Assembly (NCBI GenBank): GCA_019356535.1
Contig: CP037918.1
Coordinates: forward strand, 1,116,001-1,180,000
From: Chromatiaceae bacterium
Lineage (GTDB): Bacteria; Pseudomonadota; Gammaproteobacteria; Chromatiales; Chromatiaceae
Reading direction: 5' to 3'
Length of the DNA stretch: 64,000 nt
Shown piece after piece: positions 17,973-28,626 of this stretch. Each line of letters begins with the position of its first letter. Positions within the stretch are counted from its first letter, which is position 1. The notes beneath the pieces were generated by a model, which did no database searches, was not told the DNA's origin, and worked only from the letters and a program-made list of their open reading frames with translations. The position numbers and the translations under genes were made by a program.

Positions 17973-19818
17973 AGCACGCGATACGGGAACTCGGGGGCGG
18001 CCCCCAGGCGCCACGGCCCGCGTGGCGCCTGCTGACGCTGCTCCTGTCGGCGCTCGCGGTGCTGGGCCTGGTGGTGTGGGGGGTGGCCGGGGTGATCCGC
18101 GAGCGCGCACTGGGCGAGCTGGCGCGTACCGCCGAACAGCGACTGGCGCTGTATGCTGCCAACCTCGAGGGACAGCTGGCGCGTTACGAGTCCATCCCGG
18201 CGCTGCTGGCAACCCACCAGCGTCTGCTCAAGGTGCTGCGCCAGCCCGACAACGCCTCGGCCCGCCAGGCGCTCAATGAGTATTTCGAGCAGGCGGCGCG
18301 GCGTACCGGTGCACTGGACATCTACCTGATGGACGCGCAGGGCCTGACGCTCGCGGCCAGCAACTGGGCGCAAGAGCGCACCTTCATCGGCCGCAACTTC
18401 GGTTTTCGCCCCTATTTCCGCCAGGCCATGCGCGGCGAGGCGGGGCGCTACTATGCGCTGGGCAGCACCTCGCGGGTGCGTGGCTATTACTTTTCCTACC
18501 CGGTCCTCGAGCTGGGGCGTCCGGTCGGCGTGGTGGTGCTGAAGATAGCCATCGCGCACCTCGAGCAGGATTGGCGCAACCCGCGCGAGACGGTGCTGGT
18601 AGTCGATCCCGACGGGGTGGTGTTCATCGCCTCGCAAGCAGACTGGCGTTTTCGTACCTTCGGCGTTCTGCCGCCGGAGGTGCTGGCGCGCATCCGTGAC
18701 AGTCACCGCTACCCGGGTGTCGAGCCGGCGCCGTTGCCGCTGGCGACGCGTCCCGCTCCCCGCGGCATCCACCTGGTGCAGCGCACCGACCGGCCGGCGG
18801 CACCGACCCTGCTGGTGCGCGAGCTGGCGATGCCGGCGCAGGGCTGGCGTATGCTGCTGTTGACTCCGACCAACGAAGTGGAGCGCCAGGTGTCCAGCGC
18901 CATGGCGGTGACCGGGGCGGCCGGCGTGGCGCTGTTGCTGTTGGGCCTGCTGTGGTGGCAGTCGCGCGCGCGGCGTCTGGAGCGGGCGCGTTGTGATGCC
19001 GAAGCCCGGGCGGCGCTGGAGCGCGCGCACGGCGAACTCGAACAGCGGGTGGCCGAGCGCACCGCCGATCTGCAGCGCGAGGTGGAGGAGCGGCGACGTG
19101 CCGAACAGGCTCTGCGCCGTGCCCAGGACGAACTGGTACAGGCGGCCAAGCTGGCTATGCTCGGCCAGCTCTCGGCGAGCATCAATCACGAACTCAACCA
19201 GCCGCTCAGCGCCATTCGCAGCTATGCTGAGAATGCACGCCTGTTGCTCGAGCGGGGACGTGATGCCGAGGTGGCCGGCAACCTGGAGCAGATCGCTCGC
19301 CTGGTCGAGCACATGAGCCGCATCAGTTCCCAGCTCAAGCTGTTTGCGCGCAAGTCGGACGGTCACCGTTTGCCGGTGTCCTTGCGGCAGGCAGTGGATG
19401 TCGTGCTGGAACTGTTGCAGCCCGACCTGCGGCGCGCCGGGGTGTTCGTCGAGCTGGGAGAGGGGCTGGATGCGTTGTGGGTGCTGGCCGATGCCACCCG
19501 CCTGGAGCAGGTGTTGCTGAACCTGGTCGGCAATGCCTTGCACGCCCTGGAAGGCGAGGCCGATCCTCGTATCCGCATCGACGCTCTCGCGGCGCGCGAG
19601 CAGGTGCAGATCCGGGTGCGCGACAACGGGCCGGGCATTGCGCAGGAGCACCTGGCACAGATCTTCGATCCCTTCTTCACCACCCGCAAGTCCGGTCTGG
19701 GGCTGGGGCTGGCGATCTCGCAGCAGATTGCGGATAACATGGGTGGCCGGCTGGAGGCACGTAACGTGCCGGATGGCGGCGCCGAATTCATACTCACCCT
19801 GGAACGGGCGACAGCGCA

Positions 19819-19822
<4 letters not shown>
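17969..19822 (+). CDS. dctB: C4-dicarboxylate sensor histidine kinase DctB-like
   Basis: A 617-residue membrane kinase. It has a first membrane helix at about residues 20-42, a periplasmic double-Cache type sensor (for example FGFRPYFRQAMRGEAGRYYA), and a second helix near residues 310-330. A coiled coil follows (about residues 340-390), then the HisKA box LSASINHELNQPLSAIRSYA with H407, and a HATPase domain with VLLNLVGNALHAL, RDNGPGI and FFTTRKSGLGLGLAIS. NHELNQPL is the DctB-type H box. The start is a GTG overlapping the selD stop in GTGA, so translation is coupled. dctD starts in a 4-base overlap with its stop. It should sense periplasmic dicarboxylates and phosphorylate DctD. Confidence 0.93.
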
Positions 19823-21184
<1,362 letters not shown>

Positions 21185-21186
<2 letters not shown>

Positions 21187-21225
21187 GATTCCGCCGATTC
21201 GGAAGGGTGCGACAGGCGGAATCTC
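21185..21225. promoter_or_regulatory. 11-base inverted repeat: dctD terminator or DctD enhancer site
   Basis: GAGATTCCGCC (21185-21195) and GGCGGAATCTC (21215-21225) are perfect inverted repeats around 19 bases that contain another CGGAA half site. TTTTT follows at 21231. It overlaps the dctD stop, which fits a terminator. Its centre also lies about 115 bases upstream of the predicted sigma-54 start site of dctP, a usual enhancer distance, and the TTCCG/CGGAA arms could be DctD half sites. Confidence 0.6.
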
Positions 21226-21292
21226 GCCGCTTTTTCAGGGGGTGGCCGGGTGGGGTTCTCGCCGCAGCCGCTTCTGGCGGGCAATTGAGCAG

Positions 21293-21308
21293 TTGGCCCG
21301 GTCCTTGC
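21293..21308 (+). promoter_or_regulatory. Sigma-54 (-24/-12) promoter of dctPQM
   Basis: TTGGCCCGGTCCTTGC has the invariant GG (21295-21296) and GC (21307-21308) at the exact -24/-12 spacing of 10 bases between them, with only a C for A change in TGGCAC. Transcription would start near 21319, about 50 bases before dctP. It follows the gene for a sigma-54 activator. Confidence 0.85.
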
Positions 21309-21367
21309 CTATAGTTGGGGCAGGTCGTCGTCTGGCGTCCGCACAAGAACCAACCAGGAGGAATCCC

Positions 21368-22375
21368 ATGAAAAAATCGTTCGTCTGTCTGACTGCTGCT
21401 GTGGCGCTGGCTTTGGGCAGTGCTTCCGCGCTTGCCTCGGAGGGCTGTGACAAGGGCGAGATCGTTATCAAGTTCAGCCATGTGACCGCCGCCAAGGGCC
21501 ATCCCAAGGGCGAGGCCGCCGCACTGCTGGCCGAGCGGGTGAACCGCGAAATGGATGGCAAGGTCTGCATGCAGGTCTATCCCAACAAGCAGCTCTACAA
21601 CGACAAGAAGGTGCTCGAGGCGCTGCTGCTCGGCGATGTGCAGATGGCGGCCCCCTCGTTGTCGAAGTTCGAGAAGTACACCAAGCAGTACCGTATCTTC
21701 GACCTGCCGTTCATGTTCAAGGACATCGAGGCGGTGGACCGCTTCCAGAACTCCCCGACCGGGCAGAAGCTGAAGGACGCCATGCGCAAGAAGGGGCTGC
21801 AGGGGCTGGCCTTCTGGCACAACGGCATGAAGCAGATGTCGGCCAACCGGCCGCTGATCCACCCCTCGGATGCCAAGGGGCTGAAGTTCCGCATCATGAG
21901 TTCCGACGTGCTCAAGGCACAGTTCGAGGCACTGGGTGCCATCCCGCAGAAGATGGCCTTCTCTGAAGTCTATGGCGCCCTGCAGAGTGGGGTGGTGGAC
22001 GGTCAGGAGAACACCTGGTCGAATATCTACACCAAGAAGTTCTTCGAGGTGCAGGATGGCGTGACCGAGACCAACCACGGGGTGCTCGACTACCTGGTGG
22101 TGACCTCGACCGAATTCTGGGATGGGCTGCCCTCGGACGTGCGCAACCAGCTCGAGCGCATCATTGCCGAGGTGACCGCGGAGCGAAACAAGGTCTCTAC
22201 CGCGATCAACGAGCAGAACAAGCAGAAGATCATCGCCGCCGGCAGCCCGGTGCGCACGCTCACGCCCGAACAGCGGCAGGAGTGGGTCAATGCCCTCAAG
22301 CCGGTGTGGAAAAAGTTCGAGGGTGATGTCGGCGCCGACGTGATCGCCGCGGCACAGAAGGCCAACGAGGGTTGA
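21368..22375 (+). CDS. dctP: TRAP transporter C4-dicarboxylate-binding protein
   Basis: A 335-residue periplasmic solute-binding protein with a signal peptide cleaved after about residue 23 (ALA-SEG). Family features are VIKFSHVTAAKGHPKGEAA, the central GLKFRIMSSDVLKAQFEALG with the conserved Arg that salt-bridges the substrate carboxylate, and SGVVDGQENTWSNIYTKKFF. It is close to DctP of the C4-dicarboxylate systems (malate, succinate, fumarate). AGGAGG lies 6 bases before the ATG at 21368; upstream codons in the same frame would read through the promoter. It is the first gene of the TRAP operon behind a sigma-54 promoter. Confidence 0.95.
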   Translation: MKKSFVCLTAAVALALGSASALASEGCDKGEIVIKFSHVTAAKGHPKGEAAALLAERVNREMDGKVCMQVYPNKQLYNDKKVLEALLLGDVQMAAPSLSKFEKYTKQYRIFDLPFMFKDIEAVDRFQNSPTGQKLKDAMRKKGLQGLAFWHNGMKQMSANRPLIHPSDAKGLKFRIMSSDVLKAQFEALGAIPQKMAFSEVYGALQSGVVDGQENTWSNIYTKKFFEVQDGVTETNHGVLDYLVVTSTEFWDGLPSDVRNQLERIIAEVTAERNKVSTAINEQNKQKIIAAGSPVRTLTPEQRQEWVNALKPVWKKFEGDVGADVIAAAQKANEG

Positions 22376-22423
22376 GCCGAGGGCTCTTCCGGCCTTTTCC
22401 CTCGAGTAACCTCTGATCCCGTG

Positions 22424-22454
22424 CCTCCCCCGCTTGCGGGGGAGGTCAGGAGGG
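22424..22454 (+). repeat. CCTCCCC-type palindromic repeat, copy B
   Basis: CCTCCCCCGC and GCGGGGGAGG form a perfect 10-base stem with a TT loop, followed by TCAGGAGGG as in the other copies. The final GGAGGG sits 7 bases before the dctQ TTG start, so the repeat itself supplies the ribosome-binding site. The hairpin between dctP and dctQ may also lower dctQM expression relative to dctP. Confidence 0.75.
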
Positions 22455-22461
22455 CGAGATC

Positions 22462-23133
22462 TTGAGCAGACCGTTGCGCCAGCGCCTGTCACGCTGGGTC
22501 GATATCTTCGAGGAGACCGCCATTGCGGTCATCCTCGGCCTGATGGTGGCGATCACCTTCGCCAACGTGGTAGCACGCTACCTGTTCCAGTCCGGCATCC
22601 TGTGGGGCCTGGAAGCGACCACCTACCTGTTCGCCTGGCTGGTGCTGTTTGGTGTGAGTTATGCCGTCAAGCACACGGCGCATCTGGGGGTGGACGCGCT
22701 GGTCAACATCCTGCCGCTTCGTATCCAGCGCCTGCTCGGTCTGCTGGCGGTGGCCGTCTGTCTCTTGTATGTCGGCCTGTTGCTCAAGGGGGGCTGGGAC
22801 TACTGGAGCAAGTTTGCCTTCAAGCTGAACTTCCTGGAGGTCGAGGACATTCCCTTTCCTGTCTGGTTGCAGGGACTGATCGGCCTGGTCGAGGACGGCG
22901 AACCGCGCTACGAGAACCTGCCGCGCTGGATACCCTATTTCATCCTGCCGTTCGGCATGGCGCTGCTGGGCCTGCGCTTTGTGCAGGCAGGATGGCGCAT
23001 CTGGCGCGGTGAGCAGCGCATGCTGATCGCAAGCCACGAGGCCGACGATCTGATCGAGAATACCGAGGAAGACAACGTCGAGCACCCGGGCTCGTCGTCC
23101 ACCGACGGCCCCGGGAAGAAGAGGAAGCGTTAG
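22462..23133 (+). CDS. dctQ: TRAP transporter small permease subunit
   Basis: A 223-residue membrane protein with four main hydrophobic helices (for example AIAVILGLMVAITFANVVAR and TTYLFAWLVLFGVSYAVKHT). HLGVDALV after helix 2 is a DctQ signature. The hydrophilic stretch between helices 3 and 4 (about residues 115-155) and the charged C-terminus make it longer than minimal DctQ proteins, as in C4-dicarboxylate systems. It starts with TTG, preceded by GGAGGG from the repeat at 22424-22454. Its stop directly abuts the dctM ATG. Confidence 0.92.
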   Translation: MSRPLRQRLSRWVDIFEETAIAVILGLMVAITFANVVARYLFQSGILWGLEATTYLFAWLVLFGVSYAVKHTAHLGVDALVNILPLRIQRLLGLLAVAVCLLYVGLLLKGGWDYWSKFAFKLNFLEVEDIPFPVWLQGLIGLVEDGEPRYENLPRWIPYFILPFGMALLGLRFVQAGWRIWRGEQRMLIASHEADDLIENTEEDNVEHPGSSSTDGPGKKRKR

Positions 23134-24540
23134 ATGGCCGCGGCATTACTGTTCCTGGGGGTGCTCCTTCTGCTGTCCATCGGCGTGCCCATCGCGGTGG
23201 CGCTGGGCCTGTCGAGCATCCTGTTCCTGCTCTACCATTCCGAAAGCTCGCTGGCCAGCGTGGCGCAGACCCTGTTCGAGGCCTTCGAGGGTCATTACAC
23301 CCTGCTGGCCATCCCGTTCTTCATCCTGGCCTCGTCCTACATGACCACTGGTGGGGTGGCGCGCCGCATCATCCGTTTCGCCATCGCCACCGTGGGGCAT
23401 GTGCGCGGCGGCCTGGCGATCGCTGGCGTGTTCGCTTGCATGCTGTTTGCCGCCCTTTCGGGTTCCTCGCCGGCCACGGTGGTGGCCATCGGTTCGCTGG
23501 TGATCGCGGGCATGGTCAAGGTCGGTTACAGCCGCGACTTTGCCGCCGGGGTGATCTGCAATGCCGGTACCCTGGGTATCCTGATCCCGCCGTCGATCGT
23601 GATGGTGGTCTATGCTGCGGCCACCGATGTGTCGGTCGGGCGCATGTTCCTTGCCGGCATCATCCCCGGCCTGCTCGCCGGTTTCATGCTGATGGTGGGT
23701 ATCTATGTCGCGGCGCGGGTGAAGAACCTGCCCGCGCAGCCCTTTGCGGGGTTTGCCGAGATCTGGAGGGCGGCACGCGAGGCGGGCTGGGGATTGTTCC
23801 TGATCGTCATCATCCTGGGCGGCATCTATGGCGGGGTGTTCACACCGACCGAAGCCGCGGCGGTGGCCTCGGTGTATGCCTTTTTCATCGCCAATTTCGT
23901 ATATCGGGACATGGGGCCGCTGAAGGACAGGCCGCTCCGTCGGTCGGGCGAGGGTCACCTGCGCGCCCTGGCACGCAACATCGTGGAGTTTGTCGTCTAC
24001 CTGCTGCCGGCGATTTTCCACCGCGATAATCGCCACGCCCTGCTCGAGGGTGGCAAGCTCACCATCATGTTGCTGTTCATCATAGCCAATGCGCTGATCC
24101 TCAAGCACGTGCTCACCGAGGAACGCATCCCCCAGGAGATCGCCCAGGCGATGCTCGATGCCGGCTTCGGCCCGGTGATGTTCCTGGTGATCGTCAACCT
24201 GATCCTGCTGATCGGCGGTCAGTTCATGGAGCCGTCGGGTCTGATCGTCATCGTCGCTCCGCTGGTCTTCCCCATCGCGGTGCAACTGGGCATCGATCCC
24301 ATCCACCTGGGCATCATCATGGTGGTGAACATGGAGATCGGCATGATCACCCCGCCGGTGGGTCTGAATCTCTTCGTCACCGCCGGCGTGGCGAAGATGC
24401 CTGTGCTGGGAGTGGTACGCGCGGCCCTGCCGTGGCTGGCGATCCTGTTCGTGTTCCTGATCCTGATCACCTATGTGCCCTGGTTGTCGACGGTGGTCCC
24501 CAATGCCTTGATGGGACCGGAGATCGTGATCGACAACTGA
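23134..24540 (+). CDS. dctM: TRAP transporter large permease subunit
   Basis: A 468-residue membrane protein of the DctM/ion transporter superfamily with about 12 helices. Signatures include FEGHYTLLAIPFFILASSYM, FAALSGSSPATVVAIGSLVI, LGILIPPSIVMVVYA and GMITPPVGLNLFVTAGVA. It forms the substrate channel, driven by the Na+ gradient in characterised members. It is about 40 residues longer than the common 425-aa form; the extra hydrophilic segment lies near residues 262-305 (from KDRPLRRSGEG to NRHALLEGG). The ATG directly follows the dctQ stop. It converges with fabI across 23 bases. Confidence 0.95.
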   Translation: MAAALLFLGVLLLLSIGVPIAVALGLSSILFLLYHSESSLASVAQTLFEAFEGHYTLLAIPFFILASSYMTTGGVARRIIRFAIATVGHVRGGLAIAGVFACMLFAALSGSSPATVVAIGSLVIAGMVKVGYSRDFAAGVICNAGTLGILIPPSIVMVVYAAATDVSVGRMFLAGIIPGLLAGFMLMVGIYVAARVKNLPAQPFAGFAEIWRAAREAGWGLFLIVIILGGIYGGVFTPTEAAAVASVYAFFIANFVYRDMGPLKDRPLRRSGEGHLRALARNIVEFVVYLLPAIFHRDNRHALLEGGKLTIMLLFIIANALILKHVLTEERIPQEIAQAMLDAGFGPVMFLVIVNLILLIGGQFMEPSGLIVIVAPLVFPIAVQLGIDPIHLGIIMVVNMEIGMITPPVGLNLFVTAGVAKMPVLGVVRAALPWLAILFVFLILITYVPWLSTVVPNALMGPEIVIDN

Positions 24541-24563
24541 GGGGGGATCAGGAAACGACGGAT

Positions 24564-25340
24564 TCAGGCCATACCCAGGATGTGATATCCCGAATCCACG
24601 TACAACACGTCGCCGGTGATGCCCGAGGCCAGGTCGGAGCAGAGGAAGGCGGTGGCGTTGCCGACCTGCTCGATGGTGACGTTGCGGCGCAGTGGGGTTT
24701 TCTTTTCGGCCTCGGCCAGCATGCTGCGGAAGTCGGAGATACCGGAGGCGGCCAGGGTGCGGATGGGACCGGCGGACACGGCGTTGACGCGAATCCCCTC
24801 GGGTCCCAGGCTGTCGGCCAGATAACGCATGTTGGCCTCCAGCGAGGCCTTGGCGACGCCCATGACGTTGTAGTTCGGCACGGTGCGCACCGCACCCAGG
24901 TAGGTCATGGTGACGATGCTCGCATTACGGCCCTGCATCAGCGGGCGCGCCGCCTTGGCCAGGGCGGCCAGGCTGTAGGAGCTGATGTCGTGGGCGATGC
25001 GGAAACCCTCGCGGTTGACGGCGTCGATGTAGCTACCCTCGAGCTGATCACGCGGGGCGAAACCGACCGAGTGGATCAGGCAGTCGAGCGCGCCCCAGCG
25101 TTCCTTCAGGGTGTCGAACACCGCGTCGATCTGTTCATCGCTGGTCACGTCCAGCGGCAGCACGATGTCCGAGCCGAATTCCTCGGCGAAACCGCGTACC
25201 CGCTTTTCCAGTTTTTCGCCCTGGTAGGTGAAGGCGAGCTCGGCGCCCTCGCGATGCATGGCGGCAGCCACGCCGTAGGCGATCGAACGGTTACTGGCGA
25301 CGCCCACGATGAGCGCTTTCTTGTTGGCGAGAAAACCCAT
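24564..25340 (-). CDS. fabI: Enoyl-[acyl-carrier-protein] reductase (NADH)
   Basis: A 258-residue short-chain dehydrogenase that reduces trans-2-enoyl-ACP in the last step of fatty-acid elongation. FabI hallmarks are the cofactor loop [20 protein letters not shown] and the catalytic Tyr-(X)6-Lys in [32 protein letters not shown] is the substrate-loop region. It is a single gene, convergent with dctM and divergent from the peptide-transport operon. A 116-base gap upstream of its ATG must hold promoters for both directions; I see no clear consensus there. Confidence 0.97.
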   Translation of the reverse strand: MGFLANKKALIVGVASNRSIAYGVAAAMHREGAELAFTYQGEKLEKRVRGFAEEFGSDIVLPLDVTSDEQIDAVFDTLKERWGALDCLIHSVGFAPRDQLEGSYIDAVNREGFRIAHDISSYSLAALAKAARPLMQGRNASIVTMTYLGAVRTVPNYNVMGVAKASLEANMRYLADSLGPEGIRVNAVSAGPIRTLAASGISDFRSMLAEAEKKTPLRRNVTIEQVGNATAFLCSDLASGITGDVLYVDSGYHILGMA

Positions 25341-25456
25341 GAATTCTTACCTGCTCTGGTAGATTGATCGGCGCTGGCGGTCGTGGGCGGAGAATGCGAT
25401 GATCCACCCCGAATCGCCGTGTATGGAAGCCCGATAAATTACCTGAAAGCCGCACC

Positions 25457-27652
25457 TTGTTCAAAAGACCTGGCCACAATCCGTTCCGCCTGCTCCTGCT
25501 GCTGACCCTGTTGGTGCTGGGCGGCTGTGGCGATCCGCCATGGAACGATCCCTGGCCTTCGGAAGATGTGTCGGGGTCGGTGTTCTTCAGTTCCTTCGCA
25601 GAGCGGCCCAAGTACCTGGACCCGGCGCGCTCCTACAGCTCCAATGAATGGGCCTTCATCTCGCAGGTCTATGAGCCCCCTCTTCAATATCATTACCTGA
25701 AGCGACCCTACGAGCTGGTGCCGCTGACCGCTGATGGCATGCCCGAGGTGCGACACTACGACGCGGCGGGCCGACTGTTGCCGGCGGACGCACCGGCCGA
25801 GCAGGTGGCTACGACCGAGTACCTGATCCATATCCGCCCGGGCATCCGTTACCAGCCACACCCGGCGTTCGCGCGCACTGCGGACGGCGGTTATCGCTAC
25901 TGGCCATTGCGTGAAGAGGACCTAGCCGAGCGGTACACCCTGGCCGATTTCCCCGAGACCGACACCCGCGAGCTGGTGGCGGCGGACTACGCCTACCAAA
26001 TCAAGCGCCTGGCCTTCCCGCCCAACCACTCGCCGCTGGCCGGCCTGCTGGCCGAGCATATCGAGGGTTTTGCGGCGTTTGCGAAAGCGGCGGCCGAGCA
26101 GGCGCGGCGGGATCGTGACGCCGGACGCCTGTGGACCGACCTGCGTCCGCTGCAGATGGACGGGGTGCAGGTGATCGACCGCTATACCTACAGCATCCGC
26201 CTGAAGGACAGCTACCCGCAGTTCATCTACTGGCTGGCGACCAATTTCTTCGCTCCCATGCCCTGGGAGGCAGAGCGCTTCCATGCCCAGCCCGGCATGG
26301 CCGAGCGCAACATCACCCTCAACTGGTACCCGGTGGGCACCGGCCCCTTCATGCTCACCGAGAACAATCCCAACCTGCGCATGGTGCTCGAGCGTAATCC
26401 CAATTTCCACGGTGAGCGCTATCCCACCGAGGGCAGCGAGGCCGACCGTGCGCGTGGTCTGCTCGACGATGCTGGTAAACCGATGCCGTTCATCGACAAG
26501 GCGGTCTATGCCCTGGAGAAGGAGGCCATCCCGCGCTGGAACAAGTTCCTCCAGGGCTATTACGACAGCTCGGGCATCGCCTCGGACAGCTTCGATCAGG
26601 CAGTGCAGCTCGCTGCCGATGGCGAGGCGCGCCTGACCCCGGAGATGCGCGAGAAAGGCATCGCCCTGGATACCGCCGTGGAGACCTCGATCTACTACCT
26701 GGGCTTCAATATGCGCGACCCGGTGGTCGGCGGTGATCCCGACGACCCGGCCGATCAGGAGCGTGCGCGCAAGCTGCGCCAGGCGATCGCCATCGCGGTG
26801 GACTGGGAGGAGTTCATCGCCATCTTCAACAACGGGCGAGGCCTGCCGGCGCACGGGCCGCTGCCGCCAGGGATCTTCGGGTACCGCGAGGGCAGGGAGG
26901 GCATTAACCCCGTGGTCTATCGCTGGCAGGACGGCAAGGCGGTGCGGCGTTCCATCGAGGAGGCAAAGCGCCTGCTGGCCGAGGCGGGCTATGCCGATGG
27001 CATCGATCCGGCCACCGGCAACGCCCTGGTGCTGTACTACGACACCGCGCTCTCGGGGCCGGGCAGCAAGTCCATCCTGCAATGGTACGTCAACCAGTTC
27101 CGCAAGCTGGGGATCTCGCTGGTGGTGCGCGCCACCGACTACAACCGCTTCCAGGAAAAGATGCTCAAGGGCACCGCGCAGCTCTTCAGCTGGGGCTGGA
27201 ATGCCGACTATCCCGACCCCGAGAACTTCCTGTTCCTGCTCTACGGGCCCAACGGCAAGGTCGAGCACCACGGCGAGAATGCGGCCAACTTCGCCAATGC
27301 CGAGTTCGACGCCCTGTTCGAGCGCATGAAGAACCTGCCCAACGGCGCCGAGCGGCAGCAGGTGATCGACCGCATGGTGGCCATCCTGCAGACCGAGTCG
27401 CCCTGGCTGTTCGGCTACTATCCCAAGGCGTTCAGCCTGCACCATGTCTGGTACCACAACGCCCTACCGCACCTGATGGCCAACAATACTCTCAAGTACA
27501 AGCGCATCGACGGTGCCTTGCGCGCGCGCCGGCAGAAGGAATGGAACCAGCCGGTGACCTGGCCGCTGTGGACCCTGCTGGGCCTGCTGGTGCTGTCCGC
27601 GGTGCCCGCGATCCGCGACTATCGGGCACGTGAGAGGAGACGTGCACGATGA
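25457..27652 (+). CDS. ABC transporter substrate-binding lipoprotein (peptide/nickel family) with C-terminal membrane helix
   Basis: A 731-residue family 5 extracellular solute-binding protein. The N-terminus is a lipoprotein signal (LLTLLVLGGCG, lipidated C24). Family features include PKYLDPARSYSSNEWAFISQ, WYPVGTGPFMLTENNPNLRM and a C-terminal lobe with FSWGWNADYPDPENFLFLLY. It is unusual in also ending with a membrane helix (about residues 698-717, TWPLWTLLGLLVLSAVPAI) and a basic tail, so it is tethered at both ends. Its length exceeds the usual 500-600 aa. The start is a TTG at 25457 with a poor ribosome site; it gives the only sensible signal peptide. The stop overlaps the permease ATG. 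The substrate is likely an oligopeptide, not proven. Confidence 0.9.
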   Translation: MFKRPGHNPFRLLLLLTLLVLGGCGDPPWNDPWPSEDVSGSVFFSSFAERPKYLDPARSYSSNEWAFISQVYEPPLQYHYLKRPYELVPLTADGMPEVRHYDAAGRLLPADAPAEQVATTEYLIHIRPGIRYQPHPAFARTADGGYRYWPLREEDLAERYTLADFPETDTRELVAADYAYQIKRLAFPPNHSPLAGLLAEHIEGFAAFAKAAAEQARRDRDAGRLWTDLRPLQMDGVQVIDRYTYSIRLKDSYPQFIYWLATNFFAPMPWEAERFHAQPGMAERNITLNWYPVGTGPFMLTENNPNLRMVLERNPNFHGERYPTEGSEADRARGLLDDAGKPMPFIDKAVYALEKEAIPRWNKFLQGYYDSSGIASDSFDQAVQLAADGEARLTPEMREKGIALDTAVETSIYYLGFNMRDPVVGGDPDDPADQERARKLRQAIAIAVDWEEFIAIFNNGRGLPAHGPLPPGIFGYREGREGINPVVYRWQDGKAVRRSIEEAKRLLAEAGYADGIDPATGNALVLYYDTALSGPGSKSILQWYVNQFRKLGISLVVRATDYNRFQEKMLKGTAQLFSWGWNADYPDPENFLFLLYGPNGKVEHHGENAANFANAEFDALFERMKNLPNGAERQQVIDRMVAILQTESPWLFGYYPKAFSLHHVWYHNALPHLMANNTLKYKRIDGALRARRQKEWNQPVTWPLWTLLGLLVLSAVPAIRDYRARERRRAR

Positions 27653-28626
27653 TGGCCTATATCGTCCGCCGCGTGCTCTATGCCATCCCCATCCTGATCG
27701 GGGTGAACCTGCTCACCTTCGTGCTGTTCTTCGTCGTCAACTCGCCCGACGACATGGCGCGCATGCACCTGGGGGTCAAGCGGGTCAGTGACCAGGCGAT
27801 CGCCGAGTGGAAGGCGGAACGCGGCTACGACAAGCCGTTGGTGTGGAATGCCGAGGCCGAGGGGCTGGCCAAGCTGACCGACACCATCTTCTTCGACAAG
27901 TCGGTGCGCCTGTTCGCCTTCGACTTCGGCCAGTCCGACAGCGGGCGCAACATCGGGCACGACATCGCGCAGCGCATGTGGCCCAGCCTGGCGATCGCGG
28001 TGCCCATCATGCTGGTGGGACTGGCGGTGAACATCAGTTTCTCGCTGTTGCTGGCGTTCTTTCGCGGCACCTACCTGGATTTCTGGGGCGTGGTGCTGTG
28101 TGTGGCCATGATGTCCATCTCGGGGCTGTTCTACATCATCGGCGGACAGGTGCTGCTGGGCAAGCTGCTCAACCTGTTCCCCATCTCCGGCTATGCGCCA
28201 GGGCCTGATGCCTGGCGCTTCCTCGTGCTGCCGGTGATCATTGGCGCGATCTCGGGCATCGGTTCGGGCACGCGCTGGTACCGTACCCTGTTCCTCGAGG
28301 AGGTCGGCAAGGACTTCGTGCGCACCGCACGCGCCAAGGGGTTGTCCGAGCGCGCCGTGCTGTTCGGTCACGTGTTGCGCAACGCCCTGATCCCCATCCT
28401 GACCGGCGTGGTGGTGGTGATCCCGACCCTGTTCATGGGCAGCCTGTTGCTGGAGTCCTTCTTCGGCATCCCCGGGCTGGGCAGCTATACCATCGACGCG
28501 ATCAGTCGTCAGGACTTCGCCATCGTGCGTGCCATGGTGTTCCTCGGCGCCGTGCTCTATATCCTGGGGCTGCTGCTGACCGACATCTCCTACACCCTGG
28601 TCGATCCGCGCGTGAGGTTGCAGTGA
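27649..28626 (+). CDS. ABC transporter permease, DppB/OppB type
   Basis: A 325-residue inner-membrane permease with six main helices. The N-terminus MAYIVRRVLYAIPILIGVNL is typical of DppB, OppB and YejB. The EAA loop reads EEVGKDFVRTARAKGLSERA (about residues 215-234), the contact site for the ATPase. LESFFGIPGLGSYTIDAI is a further family signature. The start overlaps the binding-protein stop by 4 bases (ATGA), with GAGGAG upstream. It forms the channel with the following permease. Confidence 0.93.
   Translation: MMAYIVRRVLYAIPILIGVNLLTFVLFFVVNSPDDMARMHLGVKRVSDQAIAEWKAERGYDKPLVWNAEAEGLAKLTDTIFFDKSVRLFAFDFGQSDSGRNIGHDIAQRMWPSLAIAVPIMLVGLAVNISFSLLLAFFRGTYLDFWGVVLCVAMMSISGLFYIIGGQVLLGKLLNLFPISGYAPGPDAWRFLVLPVIIGAISGIGSGTRWYRTLFLEEVGKDFVRTARAKGLSERAVLFGHVLRNALIPILTGVVVVIPTLFMGSLLLESFFGIPGLGSYTIDAISRQDFAIVRAMVFLGAVLYILGLLLTDISYTLVDPRVRLQ

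Noticed and set aside
15213..18212. A 999-codon open frame on the minus strand
   Set aside because: It runs antisense to pycB, selD and dctB, which all have intact motifs. Long antisense frames are expected in GC-rich codons, and the product is low-complexity His/Gln/Arg/Gly-rich.
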